Below are positions 1 through 10,256 of a stretch of 64,000 nucleotides of DNA, one piece after another. The notes below the pieces were generated by a model that was given only the letters and a program-made list of their open reading frames with translations, searched no databases and was not told where the DNA came from. Source of the DNA: an uncultured Lachnospiraceae bacterium (lineage in GTDB: Bacteria > Bacillota > Clostridia > Lachnospirales > Lachnospiraceae); the NCBI GenBank assembly GCA_945621435.1, contig CALZBR010000011.1, positions 1 to 64,000 of the forward strand, read 5' to 3'. Made by a program: the position numbers and the translations under genes. Within the stretch, counting starts at the first letter, position 1. Each line of letters opens with the position of its first letter.

Positions 1-213
1 TCAGGCAATCAGTCGCGTAGAGACCACAGTTGTGGTTGCAGCGGGAAAGAACTAGGAGATGCAGAGGTACTTACCTTGGAGGAATACCTGAAAGGATTAT
101 TTTGTAACGGATGCGGCAGGCACTGCAGCCTGCTGGCTCCCCAGTGCCGCAAGGGAGACAGCAAAGCCAATGCGGCCCGGACAGAATACTACAATACCTA
201 TGGAGAACAGTAG
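1..213 (+). CDS. C-terminal part of a truncated protein with a Cys-rich tail (CNGCGRHC...C)
   Basis: Frame 1 is open from base 1 to TAG at 211-213; the Cys-rich end suggests a metal or Fe-S site. Confidence 0.55.
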   Translation, partial: SGNQSRRDHSCGCSGKELGDAEVLTLEEYLKGLFCNGCGRHCSLLAPQCRKGDSKANAARTEYYNTYGEQ

Positions 214-225
214 AGGGGGAAAATA

Positions 226-1323
226 TTGAAACTGATTCATTGTGCCGACCTCCATCTGGATTCGAAGATGAATACGAATCTGGAGGGATTACAGTTGAAG
301 GAACGCAAGGGGGAACTGTTGAATTCCTTTGTGAGAATGGTGGATTATGCCGATAAAAACCGGGTATCCGCGATTTTGATTGCAGGCGATTTATTTGATA
401 AAAAGAACATTTCTGCTACGGTAAGAAATACGGTTATGAGTGAGATTATCCATCATAACCGTATTCGGTTTTTCTATCTGAAGGGCAATCACGACAGCGA
501 TAATTTTCTTACGGGAATGGAGGAGATTCCTGAGAATCTATATATGTTTACCGATTCCTGGAGGAGCTATGAAATCGGAAGTAATATAGCGATTTCCGGG
601 ATTGAACTGGGAGAGGAGAACGCAAGCTCAGCCTTTTTAAGTCTTGTTTTAAATGAAAAGAAATGTAATATCGTTATGTTGCACGGACAGGAAGCGGTAA
701 GTGACAGCAAGGACAAAGCTGAGATTATCAACCTGAAGGCGTTGCGGAACAAAGGGATTGATTACCTGGCATTGGGACATGTTCACGCATACAAAAAGGA
801 AGTTCTGGATTCCCGCGGGGTGTATTGTTATCCCGGGTGTCTGGAGGGACGAGGGTTTGATGAGTGTGGGGAACATGGCTTTGTGGTGCTGGAGATTGAC
901 GAGGAGCAGGGTACGGTGGAGCACACCTTTGTACCCTTTGCAAAGAGAAAGCTTTTCACTGTGGAAGTGGATGTGACAGGGTGTCCCGGAACCGCGGAAA
1001 TGATCGTCAGGGCAGAGGAAGAGGTGAAAGCTGCCGGATGCAGTGGGGAGGATTTTGTCAAATTCGTACTGTTGGGCAGCATTGATGTGGAATGTGAGAA
1101 GGATGTAGAGTATTTCAGGCAGAGCTTCACCCATCGGTTTTATTATGTGAAGGTGTATGACAGAACGGAGTTGTCCGTTGACGAGAAGGAGTTTCTTCTG
1201 GATGAATCTCTGAAGGGAGAATTCGTCAGAACGGTAATGGCTGCCACCGATATGGACGAGGAGTTAAAGAATATTGTCATCAGATATGGTCTGCAGGCAT
1301 TGGCCGGAGAGGAGGTACAGTAA
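226..1323 (+). CDS. DNA repair exonuclease, metallophosphoesterase (SbcD/YhaO-like)
   Basis: Motifs HCADLHLDS, IAGDLFD, KGNHD, LGHVH; TTG start. Confidence 0.85.
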   Translation: MKLIHCADLHLDSKMNTNLEGLQLKERKGELLNSFVRMVDYADKNRVSAILIAGDLFDKKNISATVRNTVMSEIIHHNRIRFFYLKGNHDSDNFLTGMEEIPENLYMFTDSWRSYEIGSNIAISGIELGEENASSAFLSLVLNEKKCNIVMLHGQEAVSDSKDKAEIINLKALRNKGIDYLALGHVHAYKKEVLDSRGVYCYPGCLEGRGFDECGEHGFVVLEIDEEQGTVEHTFVPFAKRKLFTVEVDVTGCPGTAEMIVRAEEEVKAAGCSGEDFVKFVLLGSIDVECEKDVEYFRQSFTHRFYYVKVYDRTELSVDEKEFLLDESLKGEFVRTVMAATDMDEELKNIVIRYGLQALAGEEVQ

Positions 1324-1324
1324 A

Positions 1325-3943
1325 TTGAAGCTTTTGTCCTGTCATATTGAGAATTTCGGGAGAATACATGATTATACCATGGATTTTTCCCGTGGCACCA
1401 ATATTATCTGCGAAAACAACGGATGGGGGAAGAGTACCTTCGCCGCATTTATCCGGGCAATGTTTTACGGACTTGAGGGTTCCAAAAAGCAGAAGATTGA
1501 AGATAACGAGAGAAAGCGCTATGCACCGTGGCAGGGGGGTGCCTTCGGCGGCTGGCTGACCTTCGAGACCGGAGGGAAGAAATACAGGGTTACCCGCATT
1601 TTTCATGACAAGGATGCGAATGATGAGTTTGAACTTCGGGACGCTGAGACAAACATGGAGTCCCGGGATTATTCCTGTCGCCTGGGAGAAGAGCTGTTTC
1701 AGCTGGGGCATGATTCCTTTATGAGAACAGTTTTCATCGATCAGACCTATCGCGGGGCGGAAACCGCGGATGACATCAATGCAAAGCTGGGCAATCTGGT
1801 GGAGGATTCCAATGATATCAACAATTTTGTCAGTGCCGGGGAGACCTTGAAAAAGCTGGCGGCAGAGATTACACCGAACAGGGCAACGGGCACCGCTTCG
1901 AAAAGAAAGGAGCAGATTGCGCAATTGCAGCGGGAGATCAAGGATGGAGCATCCATCGAGAAATCTCTGACGGAGGTGACAGGGCTTCTGGCGAAGGAGT
2001 CAGAGCAATATGAGCAGTTTAAGGAGCAGCTGAAAAATATTCAGGAGGAACAGCTCAGAGTCTCAAAGCTGCAGGAGGCATTTGCCAAAAAAGGCGAGTG
2101 GACCAGGCTGAATGAGAATCTGCAAACCGCCGAAAGAGAGCTGCAGGAAGCAAGACAGAGCTTTCCGGGAGATATCCCTTCTCTGGAAGAGGTGATAGAA
2201 AAGCTGGACAGATGCGATGTCTTTGAAGCAGCGCTGGACAGAGCCGGGGAACACAGACTTTCAGCGGAGGAAGAAAGCTTTGTCAGCAGCCATGCCGCAA
2301 ACTTTGAAAACGGGATGGCATCGGAAGAGGAAATGGAGCGGTTTATTGAAATGGCCGGGGATATTTCCGGATTGAAGCAGAAGCTGGCGACCATGGCGAT
2401 GACAGAAGACGAGAAGCAACGGCTGGAGTCTCTGAAAAAGGTTTATGCAGGGCAAGAAAGCAGTGGTGTGGGTATTCTTTCGGCAAAATGGAGTGAGCGA
2501 AGTGCGAAAAAGACAGCATTGCCGACACAGAAGGCTGCATTGTCCACGCTTCAGGCGGTCAGACCGGAGGAGAAGAACAACAAAGGGTATGTTCTTTGTC
2601 TTGTCGGCGCGGCGGTTGTGGCTTTGGGAATTCTGCTTTCGGTATTTCATCAGCCTGTTTATCTCTGGGGTTCCGTTGTGGCTGTGGGTGCCGTTCTGAT
2701 ATTGTCAGGACCGGTCATGGCAAAGAAAAACAGGAAACCGAGAGAGGTCAGGGAGTCACAGGAAGTGACGGATATGCGACGGGCGCTGGACGAAGACGAG
2801 AGATTTATTGCAGAGGTCGATGGCGAGGTCAAAGACTTCCTTGAGAGGTATGGGAAGGTTTTTGAGGAATATATGGTTCCTTCTCTTTTGGCAGAGATTG
2901 CGTCTGAGGAAAGAGAATATGCCGGTCTTATGGAAAAAGAACAGAGATTGCAGAAGGACTCCTGCAAGGATAAGATTAGGGAATTATCGAATCAAACGGA
3001 GGCTTTCCTGAAGCAATATGGGTTCGTGGGAACAGGTAAGGATGATATCAGTACCCTGTATCTCTTGAAGGATACCACGAAGAGGTATGCACGCCTGCTT
3101 ACAGAAAGGGATACCTATACCCGGGAAATGGCAACAGCTGATTCTGTCAGGAGAGAGCTGGAGGAGTATCTTGTACATTTGGGATATCGTCCGACGGAAA
3201 AACTCAAGGTCCAGCTATCACAGATCAGAGAGGATATCAGCGAATACTCCGTAAAGAAAACGTCCATGGAAAAGGCAAAGAGAGAGCTGGAGACCTTTGA
3301 GGAAGGTTGTGATGACAAGCTGCTTCAGCAGGCGGCAGAGTCAGGAGAACTGCCTTCCCCGGACGCACTCGCAGAGGAGAATAACAGGATCACGGAAGAA
3401 CGGGATCAAAGCAAAAAAGCGATTGATAATTATAACATGAGACTGGAATTACTTCAGCAGGATCTGGATGAACTCGAAGACAAGAAGCGGGACCTTGAGC
3501 TGCTGCAGGAAACTCAGGAGGAGGAAATCAAGCGTTATCATTGTCTGGTTTTTGCCAAAAAGTATCTGGAGAAAGCTAAGGAGAGTATGACAGCGAAATA
3601 TACTGCTCCCTTGTTAAATGCTTTTGACAAGTATTATAAAATGCTTACCGCTTCTCCGGCAGAACACTTCCACCTTGATGCAAACACAAAGCTTACCATG
3701 GATGAATTGGGAAAACAGCGTGAGGTCAACACCCTGAGCCTGGGCTACAGGGATCTTGTGGGTATCTGCATGCGACTGGCGCTGGTGGAGGCGATGTATA
3801 CGGAAGAGAAACCCTTCCTTTTGATGGACGATCCCTTTTCCAATTTTGATGATGAGAAACTGGAGGCCGCAAGAAGGTTTATCGGAGAGATAGCCGGAGA
3901 GTACCAGATTATTTATCTGACCTGTAGTAAAGCGAGAGGCTGA
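1325..3943 (+). CDS. AAA ATPase, SbcC/YhaN-like, with coiled coils
   Basis: N-terminal ENNGWGKSTF Walker A, C-terminal LLMDDPFSNFD Walker B, long coiled coil; TTG start just after the upstream gene. Confidence 0.85.
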   Translation: MKLLSCHIENFGRIHDYTMDFSRGTNIICENNGWGKSTFAAFIRAMFYGLEGSKKQKIEDNERKRYAPWQGGAFGGWLTFETGGKKYRVTRIFHDKDANDEFELRDAETNMESRDYSCRLGEELFQLGHDSFMRTVFIDQTYRGAETADDINAKLGNLVEDSNDINNFVSAGETLKKLAAEITPNRATGTASKRKEQIAQLQREIKDGASIEKSLTEVTGLLAKESEQYEQFKEQLKNIQEEQLRVSKLQEAFAKKGEWTRLNENLQTAERELQEARQSFPGDIPSLEEVIEKLDRCDVFEAALDRAGEHRLSAEEESFVSSHAANFENGMASEEEMERFIEMAGDISGLKQKLATMAMTEDEKQRLESLKKVYAGQESSGVGILSAKWSERSAKKTALPTQKAALSTLQAVRPEEKNNKGYVLCLVGAAVVALGILLSVFHQPVYLWGSVVAVGAVLILSGPVMAKKNRKPREVRESQEVTDMRRALDEDERFIAEVDGEVKDFLERYGKVFEEYMVPSLLAEIASEEREYAGLMEKEQRLQKDSCKDKIRELSNQTEAFLKQYGFVGTGKDDISTLYLLKDTTKRYARLLTERDTYTREMATADSVRRELEEYLVHLGYRPTEKLKVQLSQIREDISEYSVKKTSMEKAKRELETFEEGCDDKLLQQAAESGELPSPDALAEENNRITEERDQSKKAIDNYNMRLELLQQDLDELEDKKRDLELLQETQEEEIKRYHCLVFAKKYLEKAKESMTAKYTAPLLNAFDKYYKMLTASPAEHFHLDANTKLTMDELGKQREVNTLSLGYRDLVGICMRLALVEAMYTEEKPFLLMDDPFSNFDDEKLEAARRFIGEIAGEYQIIYLTCSKARG

Positions 3944-3971
3944 GCCGCCTTGAACGGAGGTAATCGCAGGC

Positions 3972-4115
3972 ATGCGGAAGTGCATGTGGAAGGACGGGAA
4001 GGAGGGCGAGCGGAAGAGTATTGCCCGGTTCTATGAAAGAAACGATAAAGTTGAAAGTGGACTCGTAAGGTCAGACCGGGATTACATGAAAAAAAGCAGA
4101 AAGCAAGGAGATTGA
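3972..4115 (+). CDS. Candidate small ORF, 47 aa, basic/charged
   Basis: ATG with GGAGG about 11 nt upstream; MRKCMWKDGKEGERKSIARFYERNDKVESGLVRSDRDYMKKSRKQGD; below the ORF track cutoff. Confidence 0.3.
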   Translation: MRKCMWKDGKEGERKSIARFYERNDKVESGLVRSDRDYMKKSRKQGD

Positions 4116-4116
4116 C

Positions 4117-4157
4117 GAAAAATAAGCCCTGAGTCACGCTGGTGACAAAGGGCTTAT
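4117..4157 (-). terminator. Intrinsic terminator of the CYTH gene
   Basis: ATAAGCCCT...AGGGCTTAT stem followed by a T-run on the minus strand. Confidence 0.7.
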
Positions 4158-4197
4158 CATATATCGTCATATTTCGGGTTTCTGATGGAGCAGCACA

Positions 4198-4713
4198 TTA
4201 TTCTGTGTTCGTGTTCCGTTCGATTAAGGGTTGAGCTGCCATGTAGGAATTGTGGTATTCTTTGCGGTAGGTGACATCCTCGTCAAACCAGGCGGGGGGA
4301 ACGAAAGCCTCTGCGGCTTCACGGCTGCCAAATTCTACTTCTGCCGTAATCAGCGGAGCAAAGGGCGGATCAAAAACATCCAGCTCAATAGTCAGTTCAT
4401 AGTCGGCAGGAGGCAAAGGAAATCCTTCCCGGAAAGAAGGATGCTTCAATGGAATCAGGTATCGTTTCTTGGAGATGATATTACCGTCAGCCTTTGCACG
4501 GAGATGATAGTAGGACTCGCTGTTCAGCGCCAGATTATGTTCCTCTCTTGCCATCATGCCGCTACCCTTGTAGGTCAGGATATATTCGTCATCCTCCTTG
4601 CGGACACGAACCACGGGAGATGTGTTTAAATAACCTTGTTCAATATGATGAAAAGGGTAGCTTTCCAAATTCTCGGGAAGCTCCTTAATTGTGAATTTTC
4701 TTTCGATTTCCAT
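4198..4713 (-). CDS. CYTH domain protein (triphosphate tunnel metalloenzyme family)
   Basis: MEIERKFTI signature; the longer ORF in the track is an upstream read-through, true ATG at 4713. Confidence 0.85.
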   Translation of the reverse strand: MEIERKFTIKELPENLESYPFHHIEQGYLNTSPVVRVRKEDDEYILTYKGSGMMAREEHNLALNSESYYHLRAKADGNIISKKRYLIPLKHPSFREGFPLPPADYELTIELDVFDPPFAPLITAEVEFGSREAAEAFVPPAWFDEDVTYRKEYHNSYMAAQPLIERNTNTE

Positions 4714-5007
4714 AGCTGTTCTTATTTCTCCGTAACATATTTTGATTGTGTTGCCGGTACCGGCAACAGGGGGCGCGCCCCATTTCTTCCTGCTGATTAA
4801 GGTTCTGCAATGGATGATATCATAATAACATAAATTCGTTGGTAATACCATGAAATACTTATAAATAATTGAAAAAAATTTGAAACTGTGTATACTTAAA
4901 CCAACAGGAAATAGATGATAGGAAACAAGAAGCGGGAAACGCAGGCAAAGGTAGAGAATAATTAAGAATTTGGGTTGATAAGAAATTAAGAAGCAGGAGG
5001 ATATCAA

Positions 5008-5592
5008 ATGAATCGACTGGCAATTTTTCTGGCGGATGGTTTTGAAGAAATCGAGGCCCTTGCAGTAGTGGATATTTGTCGCAGAGGCGGATTGACGATT
5101 GATATGATATCGATCATGGGAAAGACGGAGGTAACCGGTTCTCACGGTATCATGGTAAAGGCTGACGGACTGTTTGAAGATGCGGTAATCGGAGATTACG
5201 ACATGCTGATTCTGCCCGGGGGAATGCCGGGCACCTTGAAGCTTGAAGCACACGAAGCTTTGATGCAGCAGGTGGACGAGTTTTATGCAGCAGGAAAAAA
5301 GATAGGCGCCATCTGTGCGGCACCCAGTATCTTTGGACATAAGGGAATCTTAAAGGGACGCAGGGCTTGCAGTTATCCAACCTTTGAGAACCAGCTGGAG
5401 GGGGCGGCAGTTACTCCAGGACCTGTAGAAATATCTGACAATGTAATCACTTCCCGGGGCATGGGAACGGCGATTGACTTTGGTCTTGCCATTCTCGGCG
5501 TTTTCTGCGGACAGGAAATGGCGCAGAGAATAGCAAAAGCCATAATCTATCAGGATGTCAGTTATCGCATGTCGGGAGAAGAGAAAGTATGA
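5008..5592 (+). CDS. DJ-1/PfpI (ThiJ) family protein
   Basis: LADGFEEIEALAVVDICRR, LPGGMPGT, GAICAAPSI nucleophile elbow. Confidence 0.9.
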   Translation: MNRLAIFLADGFEEIEALAVVDICRRGGLTIDMISIMGKTEVTGSHGIMVKADGLFEDAVIGDYDMLILPGGMPGTLKLEAHEALMQQVDEFYAAGKKIGAICAAPSIFGHKGILKGRRACSYPTFENQLEGAAVTPGPVEISDNVITSRGMGTAIDFGLAILGVFCGQEMAQRIAKAIIYQDVSYRMSGEEKV

Positions 5593-6926
5593 AAGAGTTT
5601 CGCAAGTGTTCCAAGGAAATGTTGGAATTTATCAACGAGAGTCCCACCTGCTATCAGGTAGTGGAGAATATCACGAGGAAACTGTCCGGACAGGGATTTG
5701 TGGAATTGCGGGAAGCGGATGACTGGAGGCTGACCGACAATGGCGCAGAAGACAATCAACCGAAGGGGTACTATGTGGTTCGTAATGATTCTTCGGTCAT
5801 TGCATTTCGACTGCCTTCCCGAAAAGAAGAGGTGATGCCGGTATGTACTGAGGAAATCAGGGGGTTCCATATTGTAGCCTCTCACAGTGATTCCCCCTGC
5901 TTTAAGATAAAGGAATCGCCGGAGATCTTTGTGGATGAGCATTATGTGAAGCTGAACACGGAAAAGTACGGTGGTATGATACTTTCCACCTGGCTGGACA
6001 GGGCACTTTCCGCGGCGGGCAGGATATCCGTCAGGGAGAAGGGAAAAGTAGTAACCAAATCGGTCAACGTTGACAGGGATCTGTTTGTGATTCCCAATGT
6101 GGCTATCCATATGAATCGTGACATGAACAACGGTGTGGCATACAATCCCCAGGTGGACATGTTACCTTTATTTGCGGACTGCAGCGATGGCAAAAAGAAG
6201 AACCTGCTGATGAAGCAGGTGGCAAAGGCCGCAAATGTAAAGCAGGAGGATATACTGGCTCACGATCTGTTGCTATATGTCAGGGAAAAGGGGCGTCTGA
6301 TTGGAGAAAACGGAGAGTTTGTATTGTCGCCGAGACTGGATGATTTACAGTGTGTCTATGCTTCTGCCACGGCTTTTCTGGCGACTGCATCGGAACAGTA
6401 TATCAATGTATGTGCGGTGTTTGACAATGAAGAGGTGGGGAGCGGTACCAGACAGGGAGCGGATTCCACATTTTTGGAGGATACCCTGCGGAGAATCGCT
6501 GAGACCCTCGGCATGACGGAAAGCAGATATTTACGTCTGGTGGCTGACAGCTTTTTGATCTCAGCGGATAACGCCCATGCGGTTCACCCCAACCATCCGG
6601 AGAAAGCGGATCCTACCAACCGTCCTTATGTAAACGGCGGAATCGTGATCAAGTATCATGGTAGCCAGAAGTATACCACAGATGCGGTATCTGCAGCGAA
6701 GATGAAGATGATTTGTGAGAAGGCAAAGGTGCCCTATCAGACCTATACGAATCGTTCCGATATTCCCGGAGGCTCAACTTTGGGAAATATTTCAACAGCT
6801 CATGTTTCAGTCTCCAGTGTAGACATCGGCCTGCCGCAGTTGGCAATGCATTCTGCGGTTGAGACTGCAGGGGCAAAGGATACCGGGTATGCGATTGAGG
6901 CGTTGACGGAGTTTTACGGAGAGTAA
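5589..6926 (+). CDS. M18 family aminopeptidase
   Basis: ASHSDSPCFKIK, FDNEEVGS, HAVHPNHPEK motifs. Confidence 0.9.
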   Translation: MKEFRKCSKEMLEFINESPTCYQVVENITRKLSGQGFVELREADDWRLTDNGAEDNQPKGYYVVRNDSSVIAFRLPSRKEEVMPVCTEEIRGFHIVASHSDSPCFKIKESPEIFVDEHYVKLNTEKYGGMILSTWLDRALSAAGRISVREKGKVVTKSVNVDRDLFVIPNVAIHMNRDMNNGVAYNPQVDMLPLFADCSDGKKKNLLMKQVAKAANVKQEDILAHDLLLYVREKGRLIGENGEFVLSPRLDDLQCVYASATAFLATASEQYINVCAVFDNEEVGSGTRQGADSTFLEDTLRRIAETLGMTESRYLRLVADSFLISADNAHAVHPNHPEKADPTNRPYVNGGIVIKYHGSQKYTTDAVSAAKMKMICEKAKVPYQTYTNRSDIPGGSTLGNISTAHVSVSSVDIGLPQLAMHSAVETAGAKDTGYAIEALTEFYGE

Positions 6927-6967
6927 GTGAGGAGCATGTTCCGGTCGTAGGAGACAGACACTGTTGC

Positions 6968-8308
6968 TTGTCGAAAGGGACACTGATGTCTGACGGAAAG
7001 GATAAACGCAAAATGGAATTGGACAAGGAAAATATAAAAAAGATAATGTTGATACTGACAGGAGCGTTTCTCATTTTCTGGGGGATCAATCATGTGGATA
7101 CGATTGTTAAGATTCTGGGGAAGGGAATATCTGTGATATCGCCATTCCTGCTGGGTTTTTGTTTTGCCTTTATGGTGAATGTACTGATGCGCAGGTTGGA
7201 GCTTCTGTGGGACAAGATAGGGAGCATCGGAAAAACAAAGCGTTTGAAGGCAGCCGGTGGACGGAAGACAACGAGGAACGCGAAAGCAGCCGGAAACGCA
7301 AAAGCAGCCAGAAACGCGAGAACTGACAAAAACGCGAAAGCAGCCGGAAACACGAATACCGCCGAGAGTCCAAAGAAAACCGGCGGTGGTTTCAAAAGAC
7401 CTGTCTGCCTGGTGCTGAGTCTGGCTCTGATTTTCGGTGTAATCTTTATCATATTCTTTATGATTATTCCTGAGATTCAGAGGAATGTGTTAACCATAGG
7501 GGGAATGATTCCGCAGTACTTTGAACAGGTTAAGGAATGGTGGAACGGAATCACGGGTCTCATGGCAGATTACAATATCGTATTGCCGGAGATCGACCTG
7601 AAGGAAGGGGAGATCGGAAAGATACTCACGGACTTTGTCTCCAAGAGTGGTAAATTGTTCCTGAATACAACCATGGGACTTACGGTTTCGATCTTTTCGG
7701 CAGTGGTGGATGTGATCCTGGGACTGGTTTTTGCGATTTATGTGTTGCTTCAAAAAGAAAAGCTTGCCATGCAGGCGAAGAAGCTTCTCTATGCGGTCCT
7801 TCCCGAGAAAAAGGTGGAGAGCTTTCTGGCTCTGTGCAGCCTGACGAACAAGACCTTTACCAACTTTGTCACAGGGCAGTTGACGGAGGCAGTGATCATC
7901 GGTGTGCTGTGCTTTGTGGGGATGCTGATTCTGCAGATGCCGTATGCCCCCATGATTTCCGTACTGGTTGGTTTTACAGCATTGATACCCATGTTTGGAG
8001 CGTTTATCGGAACAGCTGTGGGTGCCTTCTTTATCCTGGTGGATAACCCTTGGAAAGCTGTGGGGTTTGTCGTGTTTATCATCATATTGCAACAGTTGGA
8101 GGGTAACCTGATTTATCCCAAGGTGGTAGGAAAATCCGTAGGTCTTCCGGGTATCTGGGTGCTGGTTGCGGTGACCATCGGCGGAAGCCTGTCCGGTGTG
8201 ATAGGCATGTTGTTTAGTGTCCCCATCAGCTCAGTTCTGTATTGTATCGTGAGAGAGACGGTGAACAGACGGCTGGTGAAAAGAGGGATTACGGTGAAGG
8301 AGGAGTAG
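6968..8308 (+). CDS. AI-2E family transporter / permease with low-complexity K/A/N insert
   Basis: Multi-TM protein; TNFVTGQLTEA...LVGFTALIPMFGAFIG...QQLEGNLIYPKVVGKSVGLPGIWVL typical of the family. Confidence 0.85.
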   Translation: MSKGTLMSDGKDKRKMELDKENIKKIMLILTGAFLIFWGINHVDTIVKILGKGISVISPFLLGFCFAFMVNVLMRRLELLWDKIGSIGKTKRLKAAGGRKTTRNAKAAGNAKAARNARTDKNAKAAGNTNTAESPKKTGGGFKRPVCLVLSLALIFGVIFIIFFMIIPEIQRNVLTIGGMIPQYFEQVKEWWNGITGLMADYNIVLPEIDLKEGEIGKILTDFVSKSGKLFLNTTMGLTVSIFSAVVDVILGLVFAIYVLLQKEKLAMQAKKLLYAVLPEKKVESFLALCSLTNKTFTNFVTGQLTEAVIIGVLCFVGMLILQMPYAPMISVLVGFTALIPMFGAFIGTAVGAFFILVDNPWKAVGFVVFIIILQQLEGNLIYPKVVGKSVGLPGIWVLVAVTIGGSLSGVIGMLFSVPISSVLYCIVRETVNRRLVKRGITVKEE

Positions 8309-8317
8309 CGGCATACA

Positions 8318-8355
8318 GGAGCAACTGCTGATGGAGCAACTGCTGATGGAGCATT
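8318..8355. repeat. 15-bp direct tandem repeat, about 2.5 copies (ggagcaactgctgat)
   Basis: Copies at 8318, 8333 and a partial at 8348. Confidence 0.8.
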
Positions 8356-8398
8356 GCATAGAATAGAGTAAAGCAGAGTGTTACGGGCGGCCTTTTCT

Positions 8399-10156
8399 AT
8401 GAATCAGAAGCTGGAAAATCAATTACAGCTGGCGCTGCAGACTACAGAAGAGACCAGATTGCAGACAGAGGATCTTAACGTGGGATTTGATACTGTTACG
8501 GATTCCTGGGAATTAATCGTAAAATACCATGGGAGCCTGGAGAAGTTGGAAGCACTGAACATACCGGTGGAATATCTGATTGACGGATATGCCCTCTTGC
8601 AGGTACCGCAAAATCTGGTGGAATCAGTTGCCAATCTGGAAGAAATCGAATATGTGGAAAAGCCCAAAAGGTATTTCTACGAAGTTACAAATCCCACCGG
8701 GGATTCCTGTATTGCACAGCTTCCCCGGGGGGATTTCTCTTTGACCGGGAAAGGGGTTCTGGTGGCTGTGATTGACAGTGGAATCAACTATGCACTTCCG
8801 GTATTTCGCCGGGCAGACGGAGGTACGCGCATCCGATATTTATGGGATCAGACATTAAAGTCCGGCAACCCGCCCCGGGGATTTCGCGTGGGTGTGGAGT
8901 TTGACCGGGAACAAATTGATGCGGCACTGAAGGAAGAAAATCCGCAGCGGCGTTATGAGCTTTTGCCGACGGTGGACAGCAGTGGTCACGGTACCGCTGT
9001 GGCAGGAATTGCTGTAGGAAATCAGGCAGATCGTTATCGTGGACCGGCACCGGAGGCAGAACTGCTGGTTGTAAAATTAGGGCTTCCGGAGACCGGTTCC
9101 TTTCCCCGTACCACGGAGATCATGAGAGCGGTGACCTGGGCAGTGAGGAAAGGCGTGGAATTGCAAATGCCGGTAGCAGTCAATCTAAGCTTCGGCAACA
9201 GCTATGGCGCCCATGACGGAAGTTCTCTGCTGGAGCGATTTCTGGATAACGCAGCTGAGATAGGAAGAACCGTCATCTGTGTGGGAAGCGGTAATGACGG
9301 TGCCAGTGGAGGTCATCTGGCAGGAGGCTTTGGAGAGCGGCGCACAGCTGAGGTGGAGCTGGCGGTGGCTGAGTATGAAAGATCCCTGAGTATTCAGCTT
9401 TGGAAAAATTACAGTGATATCTATCGAATCCGTCTGCGTTCTCCGGGAGGGCAGGAGAGTGCGCTTCCTCAGACGATTGAAGGAGGTAAGTATACATTGC
9501 GGCTGGAGCAGACGGAGATTCTCGTTTATTTTGGAGAACCTACGCCATATGCATCTGCGCAGGAGATATATCTGGAACTGATTCCGGGAGGGCGCCCTTA
9601 TATTAACAGTGGAGTATGGAAGATATCTCTTGAGGCAGTGCGTGCGGTGACGGGGCGCTACTATTTTTATCTGCCCAGCGCAGCGGTCAGAAGTACCGGA
9701 ACCGGGTTTTCCAGACCGACACCGGAGTTGACTCAGACCATTCCGTCCACTGCCTCTAAGGTGATTACCGTGGGGGCTTATGACAGCACCTTTGATGCCT
9801 ATGCTGATTTTTCCGGAAGAGGATTGGAGATACCGGACAGAACGGTTGGCGTTGTCACGGGAGGTATCATAAAGCCTGACCTTGTAGCGCCGGGAGTAGC
9901 GGTGACGGCACCGGATGTGTATGGCGGATTTTTACCTGTCACGGGAACTTCCTTTGCGACACCTATTGTGACCGGCAGCGCAGCGCTCCTTATGGAATGG
10001 GGGATTGTGAGGGGGAATGATCCCTTTTTGTATGGGGAAAAGGTGAAGGCATACCTGCGCAGGGGAGCACAGCCCCTCCGGGGCATAGAACAATATCCGA
10101 ATGCGAAGGTGGGATTCGGAAAACTGTGTGTCAGTGAGAGTTTGCCGATTAACTAA
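8399..10156 (+). CDS. S8 family (subtilisin-like, Csp-type) serine peptidase
   Basis: Triad motifs VAVIDSGINY, SGHGTAVAGIAVG, GTSFATPIVTG; no signal peptide. Confidence 0.88.
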   Translation: MNQKLENQLQLALQTTEETRLQTEDLNVGFDTVTDSWELIVKYHGSLEKLEALNIPVEYLIDGYALLQVPQNLVESVANLEEIEYVEKPKRYFYEVTNPTGDSCIAQLPRGDFSLTGKGVLVAVIDSGINYALPVFRRADGGTRIRYLWDQTLKSGNPPRGFRVGVEFDREQIDAALKEENPQRRYELLPTVDSSGHGTAVAGIAVGNQADRYRGPAPEAELLVVKLGLPETGSFPRTTEIMRAVTWAVRKGVELQMPVAVNLSFGNSYGAHDGSSLLERFLDNAAEIGRTVICVGSGNDGASGGHLAGGFGERRTAEVELAVAEYERSLSIQLWKNYSDIYRIRLRSPGGQESALPQTIEGGKYTLRLEQTEILVYFGEPTPYASAQEIYLELIPGGRPYINSGVWKISLEAVRAVTGRYYFYLPSAAVRSTGTGFSRPTPELTQTIPSTASKVITVGAYDSTFDAYADFSGRGLEIPDRTVGVVTGGIIKPDLVAPGVAVTAPDVYGGFLPVTGTSFATPIVTGSAALLMEWGIVRGNDPFLYGEKVKAYLRRGAQPLRGIEQYPNAKVGFGKLCVSESLPIN

Positions 10157-10203
10157 AAAAAAGGAGAATTATTCTGTTATTTTGTATATATATTTTTGTA
10201 TAA

Positions 10204-10237
10204 ATATTGTGCTATAATGTAAATTATAACACAATAT
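10204..10237. promoter_or_regulatory. Palindromic operator-like element overlapping a -10 box
   Basis: atattgtgctataat-gtaa-attataacacaatat, near-perfect 15-bp arms enclosing TATAAT. Confidence 0.5.
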
Positions 10238-10256
10238 ATCGGAATGGAGAAAAGGT

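Noticed and set aside
4714-5340. Long N-terminal extension of the CYTH ORF
   Set aside because: Runs through the intergenic region and antisense to the DJ-1 gene; normal CYTH start MEIERKF at 4713.
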